Below are positions 8,533 through 17,475 of a stretch of 64,000 bases of DNA, piece by piece. This stretch comes from Roseinatronobacter alkalisoli. Lineage in GTDB: Bacteria > Pseudomonadota > Alphaproteobacteria > Rhodobacterales > Rhodobacteraceae. Within the stretch, counting starts at the first letter, position 1, and every line of letters begins with the position of its first letter. Below the pieces are notes generated by a model. The model had not been told where the DNA came from. It saw only the letters and a program-made list of their open reading frames with translations, and did no database searches. The translations under genes were made by a program, and so were the position numbers. The stretch is from positions 55,861 through 119,860 of the forward strand of contig NZ_JAQZSM010000013.1 in assembly GCF_028745735.1 (NCBI RefSeq), in the 5' to 3' direction.

Positions 8533-9618
8533 TTACAGCCGGTTTTCCGTTGATTTATCGAAAAGCGACAGGCGCGCCGGATCAAACCCGATGGGTATGC
8601 GGTCGCCGATGTCCACTGCCTCCTGGCCATCCATGCGGAAGCGCAATTCCTGGCCGTTCACTTTGGCCCAGACTTGGGTATCCGACCCCATGGGTTCGAC
8701 CATATCGACCAGCGCCTCCATCTGCACAGGCTGATCTTCGGCCCATTTGCCCGACTGCACATGTTCCGGGCGTAGCCCCAGCCAGACCGGCCCCGTCGTT
8801 GGCGGCCCGACGAATTCATACCCCTGCACCGAAAATTCCAGACCCCGCCCGGTATCGAACCGTTGCGCCCCGCCGTCCAGCTGACCTTCCATGAAATTCA
8901 TGGCAGGCGAGCCGATGAAACCTGCCACGTATTTGTTCACGGGACGGTTATAAATTTCCGACGGATGTGCAAGCTGCATGATCTGCCCGCCGCGCATGAT
9001 GGCGATGCGGTCAGCAAGGGTCATAGCCTCTACCTGATCATGTGTCACATAGATCATGGTGTTCTTCAGGGTCTGGTGCAGACGTTTGATTTCCACCCGC
9101 AGATCGGCGCGTAGTTTCGCATCCAGATTCGACAGTGGTTCATCAAACAGGAACACATCGACATCGCGCACCAGCGCGCGCCCGATCGCCACCCGCTGGC
9201 GCTGCCCGCCTGACAACGCACCGGGTTTGCGCTTCAGAAGCGGCTCGATCTGCAGCACTTCGGCTGCACGGGCGATGCGCTTTGCAATCTCGTCCTTGGG
9301 CACACGGGCATTCTTCAGGCCGAAGGTAAGGTTCCCTTCGACCGTCATCTGCGGATAAAGCGCGTAGGACTGGAACACCATGCCGATGCCACGTCTGGAC
9401 GGTTCCTCCCAGGTGACATTCTGCCCCTGAATATGGATTTCGCCATCGGTGACATCCAGAAGCCCCGCGATGCAGTTCAGAAGTGTTGATTTTCCGCAAC
9501 CGGATGACCCCAGAAGCACCAGAAACTCGCCCTGCCCCACTTCCAGATTCAGGTCTTCCAGTACCGTCACAGCGCCAAAGCTGAGTTTCAGGTCCTTGAT
9601 TTCGATAGAATTTGTCAT
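8533..9618 (-). CDS. ugpC: Sugar ABC transporter ATP-binding protein, UgpC/MsmK type (CUT1)
   Basis: 361 aa. Walker A is GSSGCGKST, the signature is LSGGQRQRV, Walker B is DVFLFDEPLSNLDAKLR, and the switch His lies in YVTHDQ. The C-terminal third is the MalK-like regulatory OB-fold (TOBE) domain. It powers the importer made of the two permeases and the binding protein encoded just upstream; the gene starts 4 bp after the second permease. MalK-type ATPases are often shared between CUT1 systems, and a similar ATPase is encoded at 28637-29737. The symbol refers to family, not to glycerol-phosphate transport. Confidence 0.9.
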   Translation of the reverse strand: MTNSIEIKDLKLSFGAVTVLEDLNLEVGQGEFLVLLGSSGCGKSTLLNCIAGLLDVTDGEIHIQGQNVTWEEPSRRGIGMVFQSYALYPQMTVEGNLTFGLKNARVPKDEIAKRIARAAEVLQIEPLLKRKPGALSGGQRQRVAIGRALVRDVDVFLFDEPLSNLDAKLRADLRVEIKRLHQTLKNTMIYVTHDQVEAMTLADRIAIMRGGQIMQLAHPSEIYNRPVNKYVAGFIGSPAMNFMEGQLDGGAQRFDTGRGLEFSVQGYEFVGPPTTGPVWLGLRPEHVQSGKWAEDQPVQMEALVDMVEPMGSDTQVWAKVNGQELRFRMDGQEAVDIGDRIPIGFDPARLSLFDKSTENRL

Positions 9619-9622
9619 GTTC

Positions 9623-10516
9623 TTAGCCCTTGACTGCGCCGGCAGCGATGCCGCGAACGAAAAGTCTGCCAGAGAAGAAATATACTGCCAGTGGCACCAG
9701 CCCTGTCAGCATGGTGGCTGCCATGTTCACATTATATTCCTTTACGCCCTGCACCGAGTTGACGATATTGTTCAGTTGCACCGTCATCGGGTAATTCTCT
9801 GGGCGGGTATAGACGACGCCGAACAGGAAATCGTTCCATATACCTGTGACCTGAATGATGCCCGAAACCACAAAGATCGGCAGCGACATCGGGATCACGA
9901 TACGAAAGAAGATACCCCAGAAGCCGGCACCGTCCACCCGTGCGGCCTTGAACAATTCTTCCGGCAGCGCCACGAAATAGTTGCGGAACAACAATACGTT
10001 GATTGGCATGGCAAAGACCGTATGCACCAGCACCAGCCCCCAGAGCGAGCCGAACAGCCCCATTTCGCGCAGAATGATTACCAGCGGATAGAGAAGCACC
10101 TGATAGGGGATGAATGCGCCCAGCAGAAGGATGCCGAAGAACACTTCGGACCCCCTGAAGCGCCAGCAGGCCAGCACATAGCCCGTCAGTGCCGCGACCG
10201 AAACCGAGAGGATCAGCGACGGGATCAGAATGCGCACAGAATTCCCGAACCCGCGCGACAGCCCGTCGCAATTGATACCGGTGCAGGCTTCCGACCAGGC
10301 CTTGACCCAGGGCTGGAACGTGATTTCCACCGGCGGCGAGAAAATATTGCCGACACGGATTTCGGCCATATCCTTCAACGAGGTGACGAGCATCACATAA
10401 AGCGGCAGCAGATAGTAGATGCTGAAGATGATCAGTGCGCCATAAAGCATGATATTGCGCGGCGCGAAGGGGTTTTTCGGCCTGGCCCCGCGCGGAGTGG
10501 TGACAGCAGCGGTCAT
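9623..10516 (-). CDS. Sugar ABC transporter permease, MalG type
   Basis: 297 aa inner-membrane protein with about six transmembrane helices. It has the conserved EAA loop of binding-protein-dependent permeases (EELFKAARVDGAGFWGIFFRIVIP, about residues 190-213) that docks on the ATPase. The start at 10516 overlaps the stop of the first permease gene (ATGA). The C-terminus FVRGIAAGAVKG is characteristic of MalG-type subunits. Its partner is the MalF-type subunit encoded immediately upstream. A longer reading frame to 10549 is not needed. Confidence 0.9.
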   Translation of the reverse strand: MTAAVTTPRGARPKNPFAPRNIMLYGALIIFSIYYLLPLYVMLVTSLKDMAEIRVGNIFSPPVEITFQPWVKAWSEACTGINCDGLSRGFGNSVRILIPSLILSVSVAALTGYVLACWRFRGSEVFFGILLLGAFIPYQVLLYPLVIILREMGLFGSLWGLVLVHTVFAMPINVLLFRNYFVALPEELFKAARVDGAGFWGIFFRIVIPMSLPIFVVSGIIQVTGIWNDFLFGVVYTRPENYPMTVQLNNIVNSVQGVKEYNVNMAATMLTGLVPLAVYFFSGRLFVRGIAAGAVKG

Positions 10517-11424
10517 TGGCGCTTCTCCCGGAATTGCATATAGGCCCATGGAATCAGAATGATGGCGACTGTCACCAGCATCATTGTCGATGCGGCAAAG
10601 CCCTGACCAAGGTTCTGACGTGTGAACAGCGTGTCATAGACGTATTTCGCAGGTACTTCCGACGCGATGCCCGGCCCGCCCGCTGTCATGGCCACAACCA
10701 GATCATACAGTTTCACAATCCCGCTGGTGACCAGTACCAGCGCGGTCACGAAAACCGGTTTCATCATCGGAATGATCACGATGATATAGGTTTTCCAGAT
10801 CGGAATCCCGTCCACGCGGGTGGCCTTCCAGATATCTTCGTCAATGCCGCGCAAGCCTGCCAGCATGATGACCATGATCAGCCCCGTGCCCTGCCACAGC
10901 CCTGCAATCAACAGGCCGATAATCACCAGATCGGGGTTATAGAGCGGGTCGAAGTTGAAATTCTGAAAGCCCAGTCCGCGGATAATTGCCTGAATGCCGA
11001 ATTCTGGGTTCAGGATCCATTGCCAGACAAGACCTGTGACGATGAAGGACAGCGCGAACGGATACAGGAAAATCGTGCGGAATGTATCCTCATATCGGAT
11101 TTTGCGATCCAGAAGGGCCGCCAGAAAGAAACCCAGACACATGGTCAGCACCAGCGACACGATGCCGTAAACCGCCAGGTTTTCAATGGATACGAGCCAT
11201 CGTCGCGTGCTCCACAGGCGTTCATACTGATCGAGGCCAACCCAGTTCAGCCGTGGTAACAGGCGCGAGTCTGTGAAGGAATGCAGCACTGTCCATAGCG
11301 TGCCCCCCACGAAAACACCAAGTCCCACCAGCACCATCGGGATGGCCGCAATCTTGGATGACAGATTGCGCAGCAGGCGGATTGGCGGGCGTGCGCCATC
11401 GCGAACGCGTCTTGCGCTTGACAT
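10513..11424 (-). CDS. Sugar ABC transporter permease, MalF type
   Basis: 303 aa with six predicted transmembrane helices and an EAA loop at GIDEDIWKATRVDGIPIWKTY. It forms the transmembrane heterodimer with the MalG-type subunit encoded by the next gene, which it overlaps by 4 bp. It is separated from the binding-protein gene by 76 bp containing a strong stem-loop at 11462-11492, which probably lowers permease expression relative to the binding protein. Confidence 0.9.
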   Translation of the reverse strand: MSSARRVRDGARPPIRLLRNLSSKIAAIPMVLVGLGVFVGGTLWTVLHSFTDSRLLPRLNWVGLDQYERLWSTRRWLVSIENLAVYGIVSLVLTMCLGFFLAALLDRKIRYEDTFRTIFLYPFALSFIVTGLVWQWILNPEFGIQAIIRGLGFQNFNFDPLYNPDLVIIGLLIAGLWQGTGLIMVIMLAGLRGIDEDIWKATRVDGIPIWKTYIIVIIPMMKPVFVTALVLVTSGIVKLYDLVVAMTAGGPGIASEVPAKYVYDTLFTRQNLGQGFAASTMMLVTVAIILIPWAYMQFREKRQ

Positions 11425-11461
11425 TATTGTTCTCCGGATTTCGGGAAATACTGTCGGATGA

Positions 11462-11492
11462 CCGGGATTCCCTGCACGTCAGGGAACCCCGG
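11462..11492 (-). terminator. Intercistronic stem-loop after sugar-binding-protein gene
   Basis: Arms CCGGGATTCCCTG (11462-11474) and CAGGGAACCCCGG (11480-11492) pair with one mismatch around a 5-nt loop. There is no U-tract on the minus strand after the hairpin. It therefore looks more like a 3'-end-protecting or partial-attenuation hairpin than a full terminator. Confidence 0.6.
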
Positions 11493-11500
11493 CTGGCTGA

Positions 11501-12736
11501 TCAGTCTGCGCGCGAGATTATGTCGGCATACTGACGCTGCGCATCCTCGGCGGAATAGCTGGGATCATTCCAGAATTCGACCATCAGATCCTCAAGCTGG
11601 CCTTGGGTATCAGGTGAAAAGGTCTGGTTCGTATCCGGCAGGATTGCGCCGGTCGCCAGAATTTCCAGTCCTTTGGCCATGCAGTCATTCGCCGCCGTCA
11701 GGTCAATATCACCACGCACCGGCAATGACCCTTTCTTCAGGTTGAACGCGACCTGGGCTTCTTTGGAAATCATCAGCGAGGCCAGTTCAAGCTGGGCGGC
11801 CTCAATTTCCGGGTTGTTGACCTTCGGGAAATAGAAGGCATCCCCCCCGGTTGAGATGATCTCATTCACGCCCAGACCCGGCAGGCAGGAATAATCCTCT
11901 CCGGCAACCTGACCTGCGACCTGAAATTCACCCTGCGCCCAGTCGCCCATGATCTGGCCGCCTGCCTGACCTGAAATCAGCATGTTCGTTGCCTGATTCC
12001 AGTCCTGCACATTCGAGCGCGCGGAAAATGCGCGGGCCTGTGCCGCAGCTTCGAACACGCGGGCATAGTCCGGTCCTGCCGCAACCTCGGCGTCATGATC
12101 AAGATGCACTGCTTTCCATGCATCGGTGCCCGCCAGCGCGATCGCCATCACGTTGAATGCACCGTTGGATTGCCAGGGCTGCTGACCCATCGCAAGCGGG
12201 ATTTTCCCAGCTTCTTCCAGCGCGGGGGCAGCGGCAACAAATTCGTCCCAGTTTGTTGGTACAGGAATGCCCGCATCCTCATAGGCTTTGTGACTCAGCC
12301 ACAGCCATTGCCAGGAATGAATATTGATCGGCACGCAATAAATGCGGCCGTCCAGCGTGCAACTGTCCAGAAGCGAACTGGGGTTAACGAAGTCACTCCA
12401 GCCTTCGGCCTCTGCCAGTTCGGTCAGGTCCAGCATCAGCCCGGCTTCGACCAGTTCTTCGGCCTGCCGTCCATGGTTGAATTGCGTAGCGCCCATCGGG
12501 TCGCCGCCGGTAATGCGGCCAACCATGATCGGGCGCGCGGTGCCCCCGCCCCCGGCGATGGCACCATCAACCCATGTATGTTCGGTGTTTTCATTGAACA
12601 TACGTGCGAATTCGGAAACAGCCGCGGCTTCACCGCCTGATGTCCACCAATGTGTCACTTCCAGATCGGCGGCCATGGCGGCAGTACCAACGGAAATCAG
12701 GCTGGTTGATGCCAGCAATGCGATTGTTTTTTTCAT
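11501..12736 (-). CDS. Carbohydrate ABC transporter periplasmic binding protein (family 1, CUT1)
   Basis: 411 aa. A Sec signal peptide of about 22 residues (MKKTIALLASTSLISVGTAA, cleavage near AMA-AD) exports it to the periplasm. The mature part begins LEVTHWWTSGGE, the start typical of family 1 extracellular sugar-binding proteins, and resembles glucose/mannose or xylo-oligosaccharide binders. It is the first gene of an eleven-gene operon and faces the LacI regulator across 218 bp with two operators. The GH43 gene downstream suggests that the ligand contains xylose or arabinose; this is inference. Confidence 0.9.
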   Translation of the reverse strand: MKKTIALLASTSLISVGTAAMAADLEVTHWWTSGGEAAAVSEFARMFNENTEHTWVDGAIAGGGGTARPIMVGRITGGDPMGATQFNHGRQAEELVEAGLMLDLTELAEAEGWSDFVNPSSLLDSCTLDGRIYCVPINIHSWQWLWLSHKAYEDAGIPVPTNWDEFVAAAPALEEAGKIPLAMGQQPWQSNGAFNVMAIALAGTDAWKAVHLDHDAEVAAGPDYARVFEAAAQARAFSARSNVQDWNQATNMLISGQAGGQIMGDWAQGEFQVAGQVAGEDYSCLPGLGVNEIISTGGDAFYFPKVNNPEIEAAQLELASLMISKEAQVAFNLKKGSLPVRGDIDLTAANDCMAKGLEILATGAILPDTNQTFSPDTQGQLEDLMVEFWNDPSYSAEDAQRQYADIISRAD

Positions 12737-12813
12737 TTATTCCTCCCTCAGCGACATAAGCCGCGTGTGTCACGTGCAGCGCGGATTTTTTCGAAAACTT
12801 CTTGCCCGCGCGA

Positions 12814-12827
12814 TGTAATCGATTACA
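12814..12827. promoter_or_regulatory. LacI-family operator O1 (perfect palindrome)
   Basis: TGTAATCGATTACA is a perfect 14-bp palindrome with the central CG of LacI/GalR-family operators. It lies between the divergent lacI-type gene and the transporter operon, about 78 bp upstream of the binding-protein start codon. Confidence 0.85.
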
Positions 12828-12867
12828 ATCCGAGATCAAAGTACTCTCCTCCGAGGATGAATCACGA

Positions 12868-12881
12868 TGTAATCGATTGCA
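12868..12881. promoter_or_regulatory. LacI-family operator O2 (near-perfect palindrome)
   Basis: TGTAATCGATTGCA differs from O1 by one base and is palindromic at all but one base pair. Its centre is 54 bp from that of O1, about five helical turns, allowing both sites to be contacted from one DNA face or looped. It lies 74 bp upstream of the lacI-type start codon. Confidence 0.8.
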
Positions 12882-12906
12882 CTAGCTTCCACCACATGAA
12901 ACAATC

Positions 12907-12912
12907 TGTCAA
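12907..12912 (-). promoter_or_regulatory. Probable -35 box of the xyloside operon
   Basis: TTGACA reads leftward here, 25 bp before operator O2. The -10 region expected about 17-18 bp downstream would abut O2, so repressor bound at O2 would block the promoter. No good -10 match is visible, so this is a tentative call. Confidence 0.35.
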
Positions 12913-12954
12913 GAAATTTGTAACCGCCCAGAAAAGAAGGTCGCGGAACCCCCG

Positions 12955-13980
12955 ATGAAAAAGACCCAGCCAAAAATCAAGGACGTCGCATTCGTCGCGG
13001 GCGTATCCACTGCAACTGTCAGTCGCGCCCTTACCCAGCCCGACCGCCTGAGTGCGCCAACGCGCCAGAAGGTTTTCGACGCGATCCATTCCACCGGTTA
13101 CCGTGTCAATCAGGCGGCGCGCAATCTGCGCACAAGGCGCGCGGGGGCGGTTCTGGTGCTGGTTCCGAATCTGGGGAACCCGTTCTTTTCCGCAATCCTG
13201 TCCAGCATCAATGATGTGCTTGCCGCCAACGGGTATTCGGTTCTGGTGTTTGACAGCCAGCAACCCGGCGCATCTGAACATGCGGTTGCGGATTGTTTTC
13301 TAAATGGCAGTGTGGATGGCATGATCACCCTGGACGGGCATATGTCGGATGCAACAGGCCATGCGCTGCGCAGCACCAACATGATGCAGCAGGTTGTTTT
13401 CTGCTGCGAATGGTCCGATCAATGGCAGCTGCCTTCTATCCGCAGCAATAATGGACTAGGAACGCGACTGGTGGTCGATCATCTTGTTGCGCTGGGGCAT
13501 CGCAGGATTGCCCATGTGGCCGGCCCTGCGGAAAATATTCTGGCCGAGGTGCGCAAAAAAGCGTTTGCCCAACGTTGCGCCATACATGGGCTGGATATTT
13601 CACCGGACTGGATTGTGGAAGGCGACTTTTCATTGGGCGCGGGTGCGCGGGCCGCAGAACGGATTCTGGCACTTTCGGAACGGCCAACAGCGGTTTTCTG
13701 TGCATCGGATGCGATGGCACTCAGCTTCATTACGCGGTGCCAGCAGCTTGGCGTTGCGGTGCCGCAGGATATTTCGGTCGTAGGGTTCGATGATATCGAA
13801 CTGGCGGCCTTCATGGAACCGGGCCTGACCACCATCCGTCAGGACCGGTCCGGGCTTGGCAGGCTTGCGGCGCAGGAATTGCTGGCGCGGCTGCGGGGCG
13901 AGCAGAAAACCGAAGGGGCGCATGTCATCTTTGCGCCTGTCGCATTGATTGAACGGGGTACGACCGCCGCGCCGCCATGA
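12955..13980 (+). CDS. LacI/GalR-family transcriptional regulator
   Basis: 341 aa. The N-terminal helix-turn-helix (IKDVAFVAGVSTATVSRAL, about residues 8-26) is followed by the hinge helix with AARNLRTRRAG. A periplasmic-binding-protein-like effector domain follows, with the segments VVGFDDIELAAFMEPGLTTIRQD typical of the family. It is divergently oriented to the xyloside operon, with two matching operators between them, so it probably represses that operon and itself until a sugar ligand binds. The ligand is unknown. The gene ends 36 bp from the convergent rhaI gene, with a hairpin between. Confidence 0.9.
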   Translation: MKKTQPKIKDVAFVAGVSTATVSRALTQPDRLSAPTRQKVFDAIHSTGYRVNQAARNLRTRRAGAVLVLVPNLGNPFFSAILSSINDVLAANGYSVLVFDSQQPGASEHAVADCFLNGSVDGMITLDGHMSDATGHALRSTNMMQQVVFCCEWSDQWQLPSIRSNNGLGTRLVVDHLVALGHRRIAHVAGPAENILAEVRKKAFAQRCAIHGLDISPDWIVEGDFSLGAGARAAERILALSERPTAVFCASDAMALSFITRCQQLGVAVPQDISVVGFDDIELAAFMEPGLTTIRQDRSGLGRLAAQELLARLRGEQKTEGAHVIFAPVALIERGTTAAPP

Positions 13981-13981
13981 T

Positions 13982-14008
13982 GCGCAAAACCGTTACCCGG
14001 TTTTGCGC
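13982..14008. terminator. Bidirectional hairpin between convergent lacI-type and rhaI genes
   Basis: GCGCAAAACCG (13982-13992) and CGGTTTTGCGC (13998-14008) form a perfect 11-bp stem with a 5-nt loop, centred in the 36-bp convergent gap. The A4/T4 runs lie inside the stem, so efficiency as an intrinsic terminator is uncertain. Confidence 0.6.
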
Positions 14009-14016
14009 GATGTGTT

Positions 14017-15264
14017 TCAGGCGTTGCGGCTGGTCGCGACACCGCGCTGATAGCTGTCCAGCCCGCCCAGCAATGCCTGTCCGTTGGGCACATCGTGGCG
14101 TGCGCAGAATTCCTGCCAGACCGCGCCAAAGGGCAGATCGTGGAATTCTTCAGTCACAATCAGGCGGGTCGTGAAATCTAGCCCGTTTTCAGCGCTGCGC
14201 AACTGGTCCATCGGCAGCAACAACGCGCGCAAAAGGGCCTTTTGCATGTTGCGCGTGCCGATCACCCAAGCCGCGGTCCGGCTGATCGTGGCATCAAAGA
14301 AGTCCAGCCCGATGCGCGTGCGCCCCAGCAGACCCGCGCTGACAAGTTCCTGCGCAACGGCCAGCACATCATCATTCAGCGTTACCACATGGTCGCTGTC
14401 CCAGCGCATGGGGCGTGACACATGCAGCAGCAACTCATCGACCGACAGCGCCACCGCAGACAATTTGTCGGCCACCGATTCCGTCGGATGGAAATGCCCC
14501 ATATCCAGACACAGCATCAGCCCCTTGCGGATGGCATACCCCATATAGAATTCATGACTGCCGATGGTGCAGGCTTCCACCCCGATGCCGAACAGCTTGG
14601 ATTCAACCGCGTCGCGCATATGCGCGGGGTCCAGAGGATCGGCCAGCATGCGGTCAAGCGACTGTTCCAGCCTGCGGCGCGCAGCCATACGGTCAATTGG
14701 CGTATCCTTATACCCGTCGGGCACCCAGATGTTGTTTGCCGCCGATGACCCCAGCGCAGCGCCCATGCCCGCTGCAATGTCACGGCAGCGCCGCCCGTGT
14801 TCCACCCAGAAATCCCGTATGCCTGCATCGGGGTGCGACAGGGTCAGGTTGTCATCAGCCTTGGCATGGGCAAAGAAGGTGGGGTTGAAATCCAGCCCCA
14901 GCCCCTGATCGCGCGCCCAATCCACCCAAGGGGTGAAATGCGACAGGTCCAGTTCATCGCGTTCCGGTGTCTGGTCCGTGTCCAGATAGCAGGCATGCAG
15001 GTTCAGCCGGTGCTGCCCAGGGATCTGCCCGAAGGCAAATTCCAGATCGGCGCGCAATTCATCCGGTGTGCGTGCGCGCCCCGGATGGTCGCCCGTGGCC
15101 TGAATGCCGCCGCCTGAGCTGCCTGTGCGCCGTTCAAACCCGCGCACATCGTCGCCTTGCCAGCAATGCACCGAAATCGCGATCTTCGCCAGTTGTGCAA
15201 GCGCCGCGTCCGTATCGACACCCCATTGCGCGAACTGGTCACGCGCGCTGTCATATTGGGTCAT
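14017..15264 (-). CDS. rhaI: L-rhamnose isomerase
   Basis: 415 aa; E. coli RhaA has 419. It interconverts L-rhamnose and L-rhamnulose with Mn2+ in the cytoplasm. Recognisable family segments are VHCWQGDDVRGFE, GGIQATGDHPGRAR, DFNPTFFAHAKADD, VESKLFGIGVEACTIGS, CLDMGHFHPTE and HVSRPMRWDSDHV; these carry the metal-binding Glu, Asp and His residues. The start at 15264 (MTQYDSARDQF) matches the family N-terminus. It lies downstream of rhaD, 42 bp away, as in the rhaDI pair of Rhizobium leguminosarum. The name rhaI follows that system (rhaA in enterics). Confidence 0.95.
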   Translation of the reverse strand: MTQYDSARDQFAQWGVDTDAALAQLAKIAISVHCWQGDDVRGFERRTGSSGGGIQATGDHPGRARTPDELRADLEFAFGQIPGQHRLNLHACYLDTDQTPERDELDLSHFTPWVDWARDQGLGLDFNPTFFAHAKADDNLTLSHPDAGIRDFWVEHGRRCRDIAAGMGAALGSSAANNIWVPDGYKDTPIDRMAARRRLEQSLDRMLADPLDPAHMRDAVESKLFGIGVEACTIGSHEFYMGYAIRKGLMLCLDMGHFHPTESVADKLSAVALSVDELLLHVSRPMRWDSDHVVTLNDDVLAVAQELVSAGLLGRTRIGLDFFDATISRTAAWVIGTRNMQKALLRALLLPMDQLRSAENGLDFTTRLIVTEEFHDLPFGAVWQEFCARHDVPNGQALLGGLDSYQRGVATSRNA

Positions 15265-15306
15265 ATCAGCCTCTGATCTATGGGTTTTGCATGTTCGCTG
15301 CATGCG

Positions 15307-17397
15307 TTAGCGCGTGAATGCCTGCACATTGCCCGCATCGACATTCAGAATATTGCCGGTCGATTTGGACGACAGGTCGGATGCCAGAAAATAGGCCGCT
15401 TCGGCAATATCTTCGGGCAGGACAGAGCGTTTCAGCATGGATCGCTGGCGATACATTTCTTCCAGCCCGCCCTTGTCTGTGCCGTAAGTGCTGGCGCGCT
15501 GGTCCAGCCATTCGCCCGACCATATCTTGGACCCGCGCAGCACTGCATCGGGGTTTACGACATTGACGCGGATGCCCGCTTCCGCCCCTTCCAGCGCCAG
15601 ACAGCGTGCAAGATGAATTTCCGCCGCTTTCGCCGTGCAATAGGCCGATGCATTGGGCGATGCCGCCAACCCGTTCTTGGACGCGACAAAGACAATCGCC
15701 CCGCCCATCCCCTGCACCCGCATCGCGCGGAATGCTTCGCGGCTGACAAGGAAATAACCAGTGGACAGAATGTCCATATTGCGGTTCCACAGCGCCAGAC
15801 TGGTTTCCTCTACCGGGGCGCTGGACGCAATGCCTGCGTTTGACACCAGAATATCGACCCCGCCGAATTCTACCGCCATCGCGGCATAGGCTGCGGCCAC
15901 CGCATCCTCATCCGTGACATCCATGATCTGCGTGCGTACCACATCGGCGCCATATTGCCCCGCCAGCACGTCGCGCGTGCGTTCCAGTGCATCGGCGTCA
16001 ATATCGGCCAGCATGACACAGGCCCCTTCGCGCAAGTAGCGGTCCGCCGTGGCCGTGCCGATACCGCCCGCGCCGCCCGTTACCAGTGCCACGCGCCCCG
16101 CCAGCGATTTGGGTTTGGGCATGCGCTGCAGCTTGGCTTCTTCCAGCAACCAGTATTCAATATCAAACGCTTCCTGTTCCGGTAGCCCGACATAGGTACT
16201 GACGCTGGATGCCCCGCGCATGACATTGATGGCATTGACATAGAATTCGCTGGAAATGCGCGCGGTGGCCTTGTCCTTGGCGAAACTGATCATGCCAACC
16301 CCGGGCACAAGGAATATCACCGGGTTGGGGTCGCGCAGCGGCGGGGAATTGTCGTGCTTGCAGCGATCGTAATATGTGGCGTAATCCTTGCGATAGGCCG
16401 CCACCTGTTCCGGCAAGTTGGCAATCACACCATCCAGATCATTTTCAGCAGGATCAAACGCCACCACCAGTGGGCGGATCTTGGTGCGCAGGAAATGATC
16501 GGGGCAGGAGGTCCCAAGCGCTGCCAGATCCGGCATGTCGCGGGCATTGACGAATTCCAGCACTGCCGCGCTATCGTCGAAATGGCCCACCATATGATGA
16601 TCGCCCGATACCAGCCCGCGAATGACTGGCATCAGCCGCGCGGCAGTCGTGCGGCGTGCGTCCCCGTCCAACGGCTGATGCACCGCGCCGCCAAAAGCAG
16701 ATTTGCCCGTGGTCTCCGCCGCGAACCAGTCCATCGCCTGCTGGATGATCTGCAGTGTCAGCGCGTAGCATTCCTGCGCGTCATCTGCCCATGTGAACAA
16801 CCCATGGCTTTCCAGAACAACGCCCTTGGCCTGCGGGTTCTTCGCGCAGAAATCTGACAGCCACAGCCCCAGTTCATAACCAGGCCGCCGCCAGGGCAAC
16901 CAACCGATTTCATCGCCGAAGATGGTCTGCGTCAGCGCACGCGAATCCCGCGCTGCCGCAATTGCGATGATCGCGTCAGGATGCATATGGTCCACATGCT
17001 TGAAGGGGACATAGGCGTGCAGTGGCGTGTCGATCGACGCCGCGCGCGGGTTCAGATTGAAGGTGCAATGCGGCAGATAGCCGACCATTTCATCTTCATG
17101 ATCAGGCCCGCGATAGACATCTTTCAACGCGCGCAGCTTATCCATGTAAAGCGTGGCGAACCCGTCCATCCTGATGGACCCCACATCGCCGCCAGACCCC
17201 TTGACCCACAGCACTTCCACCTGTTCACCCGTCAGCGGGTCGGTTTCCATGACCTTGGCCGACGTGTTGCCGCCGCCATAATTGGTTATGCGCTTGTCAG
17301 ACCCCAGCAGGTTGGAACGGTACAGCAGCTTTTCGGCCTCTGTCAGTGTTGCCGCGCGGCCCGCATCCCAGCCATTTTGCAATCGGTTATCGGTCAT
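15307..17397 (-). CDS. rhaD: Bifunctional rhamnulose-1-phosphate aldolase / lactaldehyde dehydrogenase-type SDR
   Basis: 696 aa, two-domain protein. The N-terminal class II aldolase domain (about 1-420) includes ITNYGGGNTSAKV, the Zn-binding HVDHMHPD and VVLESHGLF. The C-terminal short-chain dehydrogenase domain (about 430-696) has the NAD motif VTGGAGGIGTA and the catalytic YCTAK. Such fusions cleave L-rhamnulose-1-phosphate to dihydroxyacetone phosphate and L-lactaldehyde, then oxidise the latter. The start at 17397 has an AAGGAG ribosome binding site 11 bases upstream. It is first in the leftward rhaDI operon, divergent from rhaR. Confidence 0.93.
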   Translation of the reverse strand: MTDNRLQNGWDAGRAATLTEAEKLLYRSNLLGSDKRITNYGGGNTSAKVMETDPLTGEQVEVLWVKGSGGDVGSIRMDGFATLYMDKLRALKDVYRGPDHEDEMVGYLPHCTFNLNPRAASIDTPLHAYVPFKHVDHMHPDAIIAIAAARDSRALTQTIFGDEIGWLPWRRPGYELGLWLSDFCAKNPQAKGVVLESHGLFTWADDAQECYALTLQIIQQAMDWFAAETTGKSAFGGAVHQPLDGDARRTTAARLMPVIRGLVSGDHHMVGHFDDSAAVLEFVNARDMPDLAALGTSCPDHFLRTKIRPLVVAFDPAENDLDGVIANLPEQVAAYRKDYATYYDRCKHDNSPPLRDPNPVIFLVPGVGMISFAKDKATARISSEFYVNAINVMRGASSVSTYVGLPEQEAFDIEYWLLEEAKLQRMPKPKSLAGRVALVTGGAGGIGTATADRYLREGACVMLADIDADALERTRDVLAGQYGADVVRTQIMDVTDEDAVAAAYAAMAVEFGGVDILVSNAGIASSAPVEETSLALWNRNMDILSTGYFLVSREAFRAMRVQGMGGAIVFVASKNGLAASPNASAYCTAKAAEIHLARCLALEGAEAGIRVNVVNPDAVLRGSKIWSGEWLDQRASTYGTDKGGLEEMYRQRSMLKRSVLPEDIAEAAYFLASDLSSKSTGNILNVDAGNVQAFTR

Positions 17398-17475
17398 CAG
17401 GTCATGATCTCCTTGTTGGGGCGAATCCGCCATCCCGCGCCTGTTGCGCTGAACCTGACAAATGCTGCGGCGTTT

